NCBI GenBank assembly: GCA_964486215.1
Contig: CAZALI010000002.1
Location: forward strand, 39,616 to 103,615
Direction of reading: 5' to 3'
Length of the DNA: 64,000 bases
Source: RUG343 sp964486215
GTDB lineage: Bacteria > Bacillota_I > Bacilli_A > RF39 > UBA660
The notes below the pieces were generated by a model. That model saw nothing but the letters and a program-made list of their open reading frames with translations, was not told the origin of the DNA and did not search any database. Of the stretch, positions 17,601 through 25,560 are shown piece by piece (positions within the stretch are counted from its first letter, which is position 1; every line of letters begins with the position of its first letter). Both the position numbers and the translations under genes were made by a program.

Positions 17601-20600
17601 CTAGTGAAGTTATGCAACCACTTTTTGTATCTACAGTAGACTCTGGTAACTTAGTTGGTTCTTTGGTTGTAGTTAGAGAATTCTTAGATAAATATGGTTA
17701 TGATTCTTTAGTAGATTTATGTGATAAGTTAATTAAAAATACTAATTTTAGAAAATTATATACTAAGAAAGATGTCTTTAGTATTGGTTATGATGAAAAT
17801 GAAGGTAAGTTATCAATATACAATTATAATAAATTTGCTAGTGAATCACGTCTTACTTCATATTTAGCTATTGCTTTAGGTGATGTTTCTAGTAAACATT
17901 GGTTTTCACTAGATAAGAGTTTAACTATATACAAAGATAGGAAAGGTCTACTTTCTTGGAGTGGTACTGCTTTTGAATATTTTATGCCTTATCTATTTAT
18001 GAAGAATTATCCTAATACATTATTAGATGAAACATATAGATTCGCAGTATTTTGTAATAGAGATTATATAGATAGTGTTGATAGAAGTCTTCCTTGGGGT
18101 ATTAGTGAAAGCGCTTATAATGAGCTTGATAATTCTCTTAACTATAAGTATAAAGCTTTTGCTACTCCTCATTTAAAAGCTAAAGAAGATCAAGATAATA
18201 GAATAGTGCTTTCTCCATATTCATCTATTATGGCTATGGATATGTATCCTATAGAAGTATACAAAAATATGACTAAATTTAAGAGACTTGATATGTATGG
18301 TAAATATGGTTTTTATGAAGCTTATGATTATGATAATAGTGGAGTAGTTAAGAGTTATTTTGCTCACCATCAAGGTATGATTTTGATGGGACTTACTAAC
18401 TACTTAAAAGAAGATGTTATTAAGAGTTATTTCCATAGAAATGTTAATATTAGGACTTATGATATTCTTCTTAAAGAGAAAGTACAAGTTAAGACTAGTA
18501 TTGATATGAAGATGGCTAAGTATAAGAAATATAATTATGATAAAGAAGAAATTCAAAATGATATTAGAGCTTTCTCATATGTATCTTATATGCCAGAAGT
18601 ATCAGTATTATCTAATAAGAAATATTGTTTACTTATGAATGATAGAGGAGATTCTTTCTCTAGATATAGGACTTTACAATTAAATAGATATCGTAAAGTA
18701 ACTGAACAAGATTATGGTCTATTTATGTATATTAAAGATTTAGATAGTAATTTTGTTTGGAGTAATACTTTTGCTCCTATGAATAGACAACCTGATAAGT
18801 ATGAGATAGTTTTTGCGAGTGATAAGATAAAGTATATTAGAAAAGATGGAGATATTACTACTAAGAGTGAGATAGTTGTTACTAATGATCATCATGCTGA
18901 AATTAGAAAGATTACTTTTAAGAATGAGAGTAGTGAAGTTAAGAAGTTAGAATTAACTACTTATACAGAAGTTATTTTATCTGAGAATATGGATGATGTT
19001 AGTCATAGAGCATTTAATAGTATGTTTATATCTACAGCATATGATGATGAAAGTCATGCTTTAATTGCGAAGAGAAAGACTAGAGGAGACGATAAAGTTA
19101 ATAACTATATGTTTAATAGATTAGTTATTCCTGATGTTAATGAAGGATATAGTTATGCAACTGAAAGAATTGATTTTATAGGTAGAAATCATACTGCTAG
19201 TGATCCAGAAGCTTTAAGTCATGAGTTAAATAATTATGCTGGAGATAACTTAGATCCTATTATGAGTATTAGAAATACTATTGAGGTAGAACCATTTAGT
19301 AGTAAAGAGGTATATGTACTTTGTGGCTTTGGTAGAAGCTTGGAGCAAATACGTGAAATTATTAATGCTTATGATAATATAGATAAAGTAGATGAAGCAT
19401 TTGAAGCTTGTACAGTTATGAATATTATTAAGACTAAGAATATGCAACTTACTGGTACTGATATGAGAACATTTAATGTAATGCTTAATTATTTGTATCA
19501 GACTACTAGACTTAGTGTTAATGAAGAGAGAGAAGATCTACTTCGTAAGAATGCTTTAGGTCAATCTGGATTATGGAAATTTGGTGTTTCTGGAGATAGA
19601 CCAATTATCTTAGTAGAAATTAGTGATATTAATGATTTAGGATTTATTTATCAAATACTTAAATGTTTTGAATATTATAAGAATAATTCTATCTTTGTAG
19701 ATGTTATTATCATTAATAATGAGAGTAATCAATTCTCTAAGATAATTAAGAGCGAAATAGAAGATGAATTATATAGAATGTATACTGTTAATAGCTTTTA
19801 TCATACTCCTGGAGGAGTAACAGTTATTGATAGTAGTAATATATCTCGTGAAGAGAAATCATTATTATATATGGTACCTAGATTAAAATTTGTAATAGAA
19901 AATCATATAACTTTACAAGAAGCAGTAGATTTATTACAGAAAAATAATACTATTACTGATTATGAACAAGATATATGGGAAGATAATATAGAAAAGAAAT
20001 CTAGTGAGAAGTTAACTTATGATAATGGTTATGGTGGATTTAGAAAGAATGGCAGTGAGTATGTTATATATAATAGGAATACTCCTACACCATGGTCTAA
20101 TATTATAGCTAATAAGAACTTTGGTACGATAGTTACTAATAATGGTTGTGGATTTACTTATGCATATAATTCTTCAGAATTTAAACTTACTTCATGGACT
20201 AATGATATGGTATGTAATGATAAGAGTGAAGGCTTTAAGTTTAATGGGAAAGTATTTGATCCAACTTATTGTGTACATGGATTTGGTTATAGTACTTTGT
20301 CTAGTGAAACTAGTGAATTAAAACATGAGATTACAGAGTTTGTTCCAGTAGATGATCCAATTAAAGTTTACTTAATGACATTAACTAATAAAGAAAAGAC
20401 TAAGAAGAATATAGAAATTGAGTATTATATAAATCCAACTTTTGGTAATTTTGAAGAAAAAACTACTCGTCATATATTAACAGAATTCTTAGGTGATGAT
20501 AACTTTGTTAAGATGAGAAATGTCTATAGTATTAACTATGGTGATGTTAATGTCTTTATGTCTAGTAACTTAAAGATTAATAGTGCTAATACTAATAGAA

Positions 20601-22264
20601 TGTTAGTAAAGAGTATTACTAGTAAAGTTAGTTTAGAGGCTGGTAAGAGTGTTGATTTAATATATGTTCTTGGTTGTGGTATGAGTGATGAAGAATGTAT
20701 TAAATTAATTGATAAATATAGTGATGTTACTAGAGCTCGTAAAGCTTTGAAAGAAGTTAAAGATAACTGGGAAAAAGATTTAAGTGTTGTTACTGTTAAG
20801 AGTCAAGATAAGAGTTTTGATTATATGATGAATGGATGGTACTTATATCAAACTATTTCTAGTAGAATATTTGCGAAGAGTGGTTTCTATCAAGTAAGTG
20901 GAGCTTTTGGTTACAGAGATCAGTTACAAGATGCTATGAATATAGTTATGATTAAGCCTGATTATACAAGAAGTCAGATTCTTACAAATGCATCTCATCA
21001 ATTTATGGAAGGCGATGTTCTTCACTGGTGGCATGAGAAGAATAGATTTGGACTTCGTTCTAGATTTAAAGATGATTATTTATGGCTTGTATACGCAACT
21101 ATTTCTTATATCAAAGTTACAGGAGATACATCTATATTAGATGAAGAAGTTCCATATATTATAGGTGATAGTTTAAGTGAATATGAAAATGAAAAAGGTA
21201 TTGTATTTAATTATTCACAAGAGAAAGCTAAATTATTTGATCATTTAGTAAAATCTATTGACTTATCTATGAATTCTTTAGGTCGTCATAAACTACCTCT
21301 TATGGGTGGTGGCGATTGGAATGATGGTATGAACAAAGTTGGCATTAAAGGAGAAGGAGAGTCTGTATGGTTAGGTTTCTTCTTATACGAGATTATTGAT
21401 GACTTTGTTAAGATGTGTAAGAAGAGTAAGAATAAAATTGATACTGATAAGTATTTAGACTTTAATGATAAACTAAAAGATAGTCTAGATAAGAAAGCCT
21501 GGGATGGTAATTGGTATTTAAGAGCTTACTTTGATAATGGTGATAAGTTAGGTTCACATGAGAATAGTGAATGTAAGATAGACTTACTAAGTCAAAGCTT
21601 CTCTATACTTAGTGGTGTTGCGAATAAAGATAGAAGAGAACAAGTAATAAATTCTGTTGAAGAGAACTTGGTTGATACTAATAGTAAGATTATTAAATTA
21701 CTTACTCCAGCATTTGCTAAATCACTTAATAATCCTGGTTATATTATGGATTATCCTAAAGGTATAAGAGAAAATGGTGGTCAGTATACACATAGTGTTT
21801 CATGGTACTTAAAAGCTCTTATAAAGTCTGGTTATTTTGATAAAGCTTATCGTTACTATCAAATGATTAATCCAGTAGAAAGATCTCTTGATAAGACAAG
21901 TGTTCAAAAGTACTTAGTAGAGCCATATGTAATTGCTGCAGATATTTATTCTGCTTTAGGAAGAGAAGGCAGAGGAGGATGGACATGGTATACAGGATCT
22001 GCTGGATGGTTCTATAGATTAGGTATTGTCGATATACTTGGATTACAAAAGAGTGGAGATAGTTTAAAACTAAGTCCAAATATGCCAGTTCATTGGGATA
22101 ACTTTAGAGTAATCTATAGATATATGGATACTAAGTATAATATAGAAGTTATTAAGACTAATAAAGATGAATTGGTAGTAGATGGTAGAAAGCAAAATTC
22201 TAATAATATTATTCTAGTAAATGATAAGATAGATCATGAAGTAACATTATATGTTAAAAAATAG
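14609..22264 (+). CDS. Cyclic beta-1,2-glucan synthase-like giant enzyme (GT84 + glycoamylase-like + GH94)
   Basis: The 2551-residue protein has the architecture of cyclic beta-1,2-glucan synthases (NdvB/Cgs; the proteobacterial ones are about 2800 residues). A leading helical part is followed by membrane helices near residues 315-360. A GT2-like glucosyltransferase comes next: MVVIPTIVSDEDK near 388, LDTDTRL near 527, GEGSFVGKGIYD near 610, HHRWARGD near 675. Four more helices lie near 715-765 and 845-890. A glycoamylase-like cyclisation region follows (LSWSGTAFEYF near 1115, RSLPWGISESAYNELD near 1160, YFAHHQGM near 1253). The C-terminus is a GH94 phosphorylase-type unit (SGAFGYRDQLQDAMN near 2100, GGGDWNDGMNK near 2233). 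Expected product: a membrane-made beta-1,2-glucan at the cell surface. Such genes also occur in some Firmicutes. It is monocistronic, with a GGAGG site and a terminator. Confidence 0.88.
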   Translation: MDIIKKFMNDFHEIEKYYEFLVQKTKRHEYVGVTNEWLIDNFYLLVEHKNSIVDDKKNIRKNRKLYLDLYSRINNIVVKNNYNINFKILCQELKKYQKNTKKYFSYKELSSMKVILLFSYVSRLRLLCEDEYRKLLDEEEIDKIISSKGSKDLSIDDFVNFSNYKDNYHYIFSLNYKLRELGSNGGRIFKELNELLQSKNISLKEIINDEYHEKMSNDILISNIFNDLREFTEFNNEDLYEKISKSEKLFLTDSIYEQMSVESKKLYRQRLVKLAKKYHTTEHEFLSEILDKENADDYHVGFKLFKKPKYMFRFNFYFAFSLFLSCIITLLISKYFFVGIKGLSFVLLIIPVFQLFISIENEILSRVIRPKILPKLDFSEGIPDDYQTMVVIPTIVSDEDKIKKMFDILETFYIMNNKTDNLYFTLLGDVKSSSMEEEDYDKDISKYGTKYAKDLNKKYGKDLFYFIYRKRKYNDKEGEYLGYERKRGALLQFNKILLHEVDKVTSKENFNVNMLLNNKLNIKYVITLDTDTRLVLNTALNLVGAMAHPLNKPILNKSEDKVISGYGIMQPRVTMDIEDTNKSLYSQVFAGIGGFDTYTSVVPNVYQDSFGEGSFVGKGIYDLECFDKILDNTFPDNKVLSHDLLEGNYLRCAYISDIELVDGFPSKFLTDATRHHRWARGDVQIIDWLFPTVKNRKGRKVHNPLNPLEKYKILDNILRMFMYPLLLLIVILASFSLIKYPLCWIGFVLIQLALPIIFFLKSKMYREDNTKRTIYYKNLIFGGRSLLLRSYIMFVNLPYNAKLYLDAFCRTMYRMLVSHKNLLNWLTADDAEKTIKDNLANYNRNYIINFITGGLLIIGFIFIHNPIALICGILFLTAPFVLYRVSRNIDDNKIQLKEREKEKVENTALKTFNYFKDNLKEEYHYLIPDNYQDNREQKLDLRTSPTAIGFSMISIICGYELDFINEEETVKYLENILKSIDSLKKWHGHLYNWYNIETSEVMQPLFVSTVDSGNLVGSLVVVREFLDKYGYDSLVDLCDKLIKNTNFRKLYTKKDVFSIGYDENEGKLSIYNYNKFASESRLTSYLAIALGDVSSKHWFSLDKSLTIYKDRKGLLSWSGTAFEYFMPYLFMKNYPNTLLDETYRFAVFCNRDYIDSVDRSLPWGISESAYNELDNSLNYKYKAFATPHLKAKEDQDNRIVLSPYSSIMAMDMYPIEVYKNMTKFKRLDMYGKYGFYEAYDYDNSGVVKSYFAHHQGMILMGLTNYLKEDVIKSYFHRNVNIRTYDILLKEKVQVKTSIDMKMAKYKKYNYDKEEIQNDIRAFSYVSYMPEVSVLSNKKYCLLMNDRGDSFSRYRTLQLNRYRKVTEQDYGLFMYIKDLDSNFVWSNTFAPMNRQPDKYEIVFASDKIKYIRKDGDITTKSEIVVTNDHHAEIRKITFKNESSEVKKLELTTYTEVILSENMDDVSHRAFNSMFISTAYDDESHALIAKRKTRGDDKVNNYMFNRLVIPDVNEGYSYATERIDFIGRNHTASDPEALSHELNNYAGDNLDPIMSIRNTIEVEPFSSKEVYVLCGFGRSLEQIREIINAYDNIDKVDEAFEACTVMNIIKTKNMQLTGTDMRTFNVMLNYLYQTTRLSVNEEREDLLRKNALGQSGLWKFGVSGDRPIILVEISDINDLGFIYQILKCFEYYKNNSIFVDVIIINNESNQFSKIIKSEIEDELYRMYTVNSFYHTPGGVTVIDSSNISREEKSLLYMVPRLKFVIENHITLQEAVDLLQKNNTITDYEQDIWEDNIEKKSSEKLTYDNGYGGFRKNGSEYVIYNRNTPTPWSNIIANKNFGTIVTNNGCGFTYAYNSSEFKLTSWTNDMVCNDKSEGFKFNGKVFDPTYCVHGFGYSTLSSETSELKHEITEFVPVDDPIKVYLMTLTNKEKTKKNIEIEYYINPTFGNFEEKTTRHILTEFLGDDNFVKMRNVYSINYGDVNVFMSSNLKINSANTNRMLVKSITSKVSLEAGKSVDLIYVLGCGMSDEECIKLIDKYSDVTRARKALKEVKDNWEKDLSVVTVKSQDKSFDYMMNGWYLYQTISSRIFAKSGFYQVSGAFGYRDQLQDAMNIVMIKPDYTRSQILTNASHQFMEGDVLHWWHEKNRFGLRSRFKDDYLWLVYATISYIKVTGDTSILDEEVPYIIGDSLSEYENEKGIVFNYSQEKAKLFDHLVKSIDLSMNSLGRHKLPLMGGGDWNDGMNKVGIKGEGESVWLGFFLYEIIDDFVKMCKKSKNKIDTDKYLDFNDKLKDSLDKKAWDGNWYLRAYFDNGDKLGSHENSECKIDLLSQSFSILSGVANKDRREQVINSVEENLVDTNSKIIKLLTPAFAKSLNNPGYIMDYPKGIRENGGQYTHSVSWYLKALIKSGYFDKAYRYYQMINPVERSLDKTSVQKYLVEPYVIAADIYSALGREGRGGWTWYTGSAGWFYRLGIVDILGLQKSGDSLKLSPNMPVHWDNFRVIYRYMDTKYNIEVIKTNKDELVVDGRKQNSNNIILVNDKIDHEVTLYVKK

Positions 22265-22288
22265 AAGTACTTAGTACTTCTTTTTTTA
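22260..22288 (+). terminator. Terminator after the glucan synthase
   Basis: AGAAGTACT and AGTACTTCT pair, followed by TTTTTT, at the stop codon. Confidence 0.85.
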
Positions 22289-22324
22289 TTAAACATGTTT
22301 TATAATTATAGTGGAGGATTTCTT

Positions 22325-23491
22325 ATGATTAACTTTGATTTTAAGAGTACTGTGTATAATACATCTAATAATTCATTAGATAAGAGTACTGTGTATAGTA
22401 AATTTAATACTTATGATATGACTGGATGGGATAAATCTGTCGATTTTGATATATCTGAAATGAAAAGAAAAGCAGAAGAAGTAAAAGAAATATCAGATGT
22501 ATTAGTAGTTATTGGAATAGGTGGATCTTATCTTGGTAGTAAAGCAATATATGATATGTTTACTTCATACTTTGATAAATCTTTTAGAGTAATATATTGT
22601 GGTAATAGTTTATCTAGTAGTTATTTTAATGACTTAAAACAAGAATTAGATAGAGTTAATTTTAGTGTGAATGTTATTAGTAAAAGTGGAAATACTATGG
22701 AGATAAAACTTGCTTATAACTTTATTAAGAAATATATGGAAGAAAGATATAGTAGTGAAGAAATAGCTAATAGAATAATTATGACTACCGGAGAGGAAGG
22801 TTATCTAAGAGAAGAAGCTCATAAGAATGGTTATTATACTATGTCTATTCCAAATGATATAGGTGGAAGATATTCTATGTTTACTCCAGCACATTTATTC
22901 CCATTAATGTTTAATATAGATATAGATAAATTTATAAATGGTTATAATGATGGAGAAAAATTAAAAGACATAGCTTATGATTATGCTTGTGTTAGAAAGA
23001 GTTTATTTGACAATAGAAAGTACGTTGAGAACTTTGTCTGTTTTGAAGAAAAGTTTAATATGTTTAATGAATGGTTAAAGCAATTATTTGGAGAGAGTGA
23101 AGGTAAAAATAACAGTGGTATTTTACCTACTTCTACAGTGTTTACTCGTGATTTGCATTCATTAGGTCAATTTATTCAAGAGGGAAATAAAATATTGTTT
23201 GAGACGTTTATTGTGGTTAGAGATAATCCTTCTTTTATGGTAGATGATAAAGATATTAATTCTATTAATAATAGTGTTATTGATGCGGTTAGAAGTGCTC
23301 ATTATAATGGAGGAGTATCAGTTAATTTTATTGAGATAGATAAATTAAATGAATATAATATTGGTTCACTTGTTAGATTTTTCTTTTATGCAGCTGCTTT
23401 TTCTTCAATATTATTTGGAGTTAATCCATTTGATCAACCTGGTGTAGAAGTATATAAGAGCGAAGTTAGAAAGAGACTTGAAAATGTATAA
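22325..23491 (+). CDS. pgi: Glucose-6-phosphate isomerase
   Basis: PGI interconverts glucose-6-phosphate and fructose-6-phosphate in glycolysis. The 388-residue protein shows VVIGIGGSYLGSKAIYD (about residue 60), the sugar-phosphate SKSGNTMEIKLA (about 118), IGGRYSMFTPAHLFPL (about 180), and the C-terminal QPGVEVYKS segment with the catalytic Lys. I chose ATG 22325 because GGAGG lies 7 bases upstream; an in-frame ATG at 22295 has none. It is shorter than the usual 430-450 residues of the Bacillus type but otherwise complete. It overlaps the next gene by 8 bases, so the two are translationally coupled. Confidence 0.93.
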   Translation: MINFDFKSTVYNTSNNSLDKSTVYSKFNTYDMTGWDKSVDFDISEMKRKAEEVKEISDVLVVIGIGGSYLGSKAIYDMFTSYFDKSFRVIYCGNSLSSSYFNDLKQELDRVNFSVNVISKSGNTMEIKLAYNFIKKYMEERYSSEEIANRIIMTTGEEGYLREEAHKNGYYTMSIPNDIGGRYSMFTPAHLFPLMFNIDIDKFINGYNDGEKLKDIAYDYACVRKSLFDNRKYVENFVCFEEKFNMFNEWLKQLFGESEGKNNSGILPTSTVFTRDLHSLGQFIQEGNKILFETFIVVRDNPSFMVDDKDINSINNSVIDAVRSAHYNGGVSVNFIEIDKLNEYNIGSLVRFFFYAAAFSSILFGVNPFDQPGVEVYKSEVRKRLENV

Positions 23492-24251
23492 AATATTAGT
23501 ATGTGATTTTTATGATACATTAATTAATAAAGATGAAGCTATTGCGATACCTACAATGTTAGATATAGATAAGATGCGTAGTAAAGCACTATTTGTAGTA
23601 GCGACTAGTGGGCTTTTTAGAACTATAATTGATTATAATATGAGTTATATTTTTTCTGATTATATTATTAGTTATAATGGAGCTTATATTTATGATACTA
23701 ATAAGGACAAAGCTATTTATAAGAAACCTATTGGTGTTACTCTTATGAGAAAATTGTCTAAGATAAAAGCATCTAATGTAGCTTTCTTAACACTAAATGA
23801 TATGTATTTTATAAATAAAGTTAAAAATAAAGATTATGGTGTTAATATTAGTGATATAGATGATTTTATAGATTTTCATAAGAAAGATGTTTATGAAATT
23901 AGAGTATTTGATACTTTAGATAACTTAGAAGAAATAAAGAATAAATTATCTAAATTAAAAGTTAAGTATTATTTACGTAGTAGTGGAAAAGAATATTATT
24001 TAGAAATTACTAGTGATGTAGTTAATAAGTTTGAAGCTAGTAAGATTATTTTAGATAAAGAAAATATTAAAAATAGTGAAATGGTATCTATTGGCTGTAG
24101 TAGTAATGATTATGAACTTGTTAAGAGTGCTGGATGTGGAGTAGCAATTAAGAATGCTGATACAGAAATAAAAAAAGTAGCAATGTACACTACTAAGAAG
24201 AATAATACTAGTGGTGTTCAAGAAGTAATAGAAAAGTATTTTATTAAATAA
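23484..24251 (+). CDS. HAD-family hydrolase, Cof-like
   Basis: The start is the ATG at 23484, which overlaps the end of pgi. Of 255 residues, the N-terminal motif is CDFYDTLI, so the HAD nucleophile Asp is present but the usual acid/base Asp two residues later is Tyr, as in some dehalogenase-type members. A Cof-type cap region (residues 80-185) is followed by a lysine-bearing EASKIIL segment and SIGCSSNDYELVKSAGCGVAIKNA, the metal-binding and recycling motif of Cof phosphatases, with Ser-Asn-Asp in place of GDxxND. Expected role: a sugar-phosphate or flavin-type phosphatase, but the altered motifs make the activity uncertain. Confidence 0.8.
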   Translation: MYKILVCDFYDTLINKDEAIAIPTMLDIDKMRSKALFVVATSGLFRTIIDYNMSYIFSDYIISYNGAYIYDTNKDKAIYKKPIGVTLMRKLSKIKASNVAFLTLNDMYFINKVKNKDYGVNISDIDDFIDFHKKDVYEIRVFDTLDNLEEIKNKLSKLKVKYYLRSSGKEYYLEITSDVVNKFEASKIILDKENIKNSEMVSIGCSSNDYELVKSAGCGVAIKNADTEIKKVAMYTTKKNNTSGVQEVIEKYFIK

Positions 24252-24263
24252 GTGGGTGATAGT

Positions 24264-25055
24264 GTGGTATTACAAGAGAATAGTAATGTAGGATTATATC
24301 GTAAGAATAATGAGGATTATGTTATTACTTATACACATCCTGATAATAAGGATTTGTATTTACTTGCCGTTGCGGATGGTATGGGTGGTAAAGAAGATGG
24401 AGAGTTAGCTTCTTTTATAATGATTAATTCTATTTATAATTACTTTATATTAAATGATGCTGAGTTATTTAATGACTTTGACTTATTAAAAGAAAGACTT
24501 ATTAAATTTGTTGGTTATGTAAATGAAGCTATTATCAAGCGATATGGAGAAAATAAACTAGGTACTACTTTCTGTATGGCTATTGTGAATAAAAAGAATA
24601 CTTTTATTCTAAATATTGGAGATAGTAGATGTTATGTATATAGAAAGAAAGATTTAGAACAAATTACTGAAGATAATAGTCAAGTATTTAATTATTATAA
24701 ATTAGGACTTGTAGAGAAAGATGATTTAAAGTTCTTAGCTACTAATAATTTAATTACTAGATGTGTTGGTTTAAATAAAGAAATGTGTATATGTACTACT
24801 AAAGTGATAAATAATGACTATAAATTATTATTACTATTAACTGATGGAGTAACTGATGTACTTAACGATACAAAGATTAAAGCTATAATAGAAAAAGAAG
24901 AAGCAGATAATATTTTGAGTACTATTATAAATGAAGCTATATATGTTGATCAGAATCTACAAGTACCAGATTATTTAAAAGAAAAGTATGCTAAATACAT
25001 AATAGTACCACCTCGTGGGAAAGATAATGCGAGTGGAGCTATTTACGTAAAGTAG
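24264..25055 (+). CDS. PP2C-family serine/threonine protein phosphatase
   Basis: The 263-residue cytosolic protein has the PP2C metal motifs in order: a SNVGLYRKNNED start (Glu/Asp metal ligand), AVADGMGGKEDGELAS near residue 35, NIGDSRCYVYR near 115, LLTDGVTDVL near 195, and GKDNASGAIYV at the end. The start is taken as GTG 24264 behind GGGTGAT; GTG 24252 is also in frame. It overlaps no gene but lies directly upstream of the type VII secretion locus, whose EssC has an FHA-like domain, the module that binds phosphothreonine. A functional link is plausible. No partner kinase is in the window. Confidence 0.88.
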   Translation: MVLQENSNVGLYRKNNEDYVITYTHPDNKDLYLLAVADGMGGKEDGELASFIMINSIYNYFILNDAELFNDFDLLKERLIKFVGYVNEAIIKRYGENKLGTTFCMAIVNKKNTFILNIGDSRCYVYRKKDLEQITEDNSQVFNYYKLGLVEKDDLKFLATNNLITRCVGLNKEMCICTTKVINNDYKLLLLLTDGVTDVLNDTKIKAIIEKEEADNILSTIINEAIYVDQNLQVPDYLKEKYAKYIIVPPRGKDNASGAIYVK

Positions 25056-25085
25056 TTTTAATTTGTAAAATTACTTTTGAAAATA

Positions 25086-25114
25086 TTGACAAGAACATTT
25101 TACTATGTTAAATT
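25086..25114 (+). promoter_or_regulatory. Promoter of RNA upstream of essC
   Basis: TTGACA, a 17-base spacer and TAAATT in the gap after the PP2C gene, pointing into the 380-base transcript that has no reading frame. Confidence 0.6.
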
Positions 25115-25120
25115 AAAATT

Positions 25121-25480
25121 GCTAATAGAGAGAGAGTTGAGAATATTTTAATAATAGTTTTCTTAACGGCTAATTATTATTTGTATATTCTTGTTTTTAC
25201 TCATTTGTTCACACTATTAGTAAAATTACATTTTTATTTATTTTTAGTTAGAGAAGGAAAACTCTGAGTTACGATAACGGCTATCTTATAATGATACGGA
25301 GAATGCGAAAGCTGTGCCTTCTGTAAACCAATTATAATTTATTTGATTATCAGAGATAATAAATTATGATAAAAAATATAATATTATTAGTTTAGGGAAA
25401 CTTACGCTAATAATAAAAAACGTAGTTAGTTTGTTTATATTTTTTGGAATATGACTGGTCATTGAGTCATATTTTTTTTG
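25121..25480 (+). ncRNA. Candidate structured RNA upstream of the type VII secretion locus
   Basis: The roughly 500-base gap before essC holds no reading frame but a promoter, several strong hairpins and a perfect terminator. Hairpins: GATA ACGGC TATC (about 25274-25286); a long AT-rich stem ATAATTTATT..ATTATC / GATAAT..AAATTAT (about 25333-25371); TATTATT AGTTT / AAACT .. AATAATA (about 25382-25415). GAAGG near 25253 can pair with CCTTC near 25317 to close a multi-branched middle part. The word AACGGCTA occurs twice (near 25167 and 25277). The terminator separates it from essC, so it is an independent RNA or a leader with attenuation. I do not match it to RNase P, tmRNA, SRP, 6S or a riboswitch I know. 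Confidence 0.6.
25448..25480 (+). terminator. Terminator between the RNA and essC
   Basis: AATATGACT and AGTCATATT form a perfect 9-bp stem followed by eight T residues. Confidence 0.9.
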
Positions 25481-25560
25481 TAATTTAGTCTTTTAAAACC
25501 ATAATATAAATGTTATAATTTTAGTAGAATAGGATATTGTAAAGGCTGGTTGGTGATAAG

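Noticed and set aside
25121..25480. Assignment of the RNA before essC to RNase P, tmRNA, SRP RNA or a metabolite riboswitch
   Set aside because: The conserved words of those families (for example GAGGAAAGUC, GGAAGGAAGCAGC, the T-box word) are absent.
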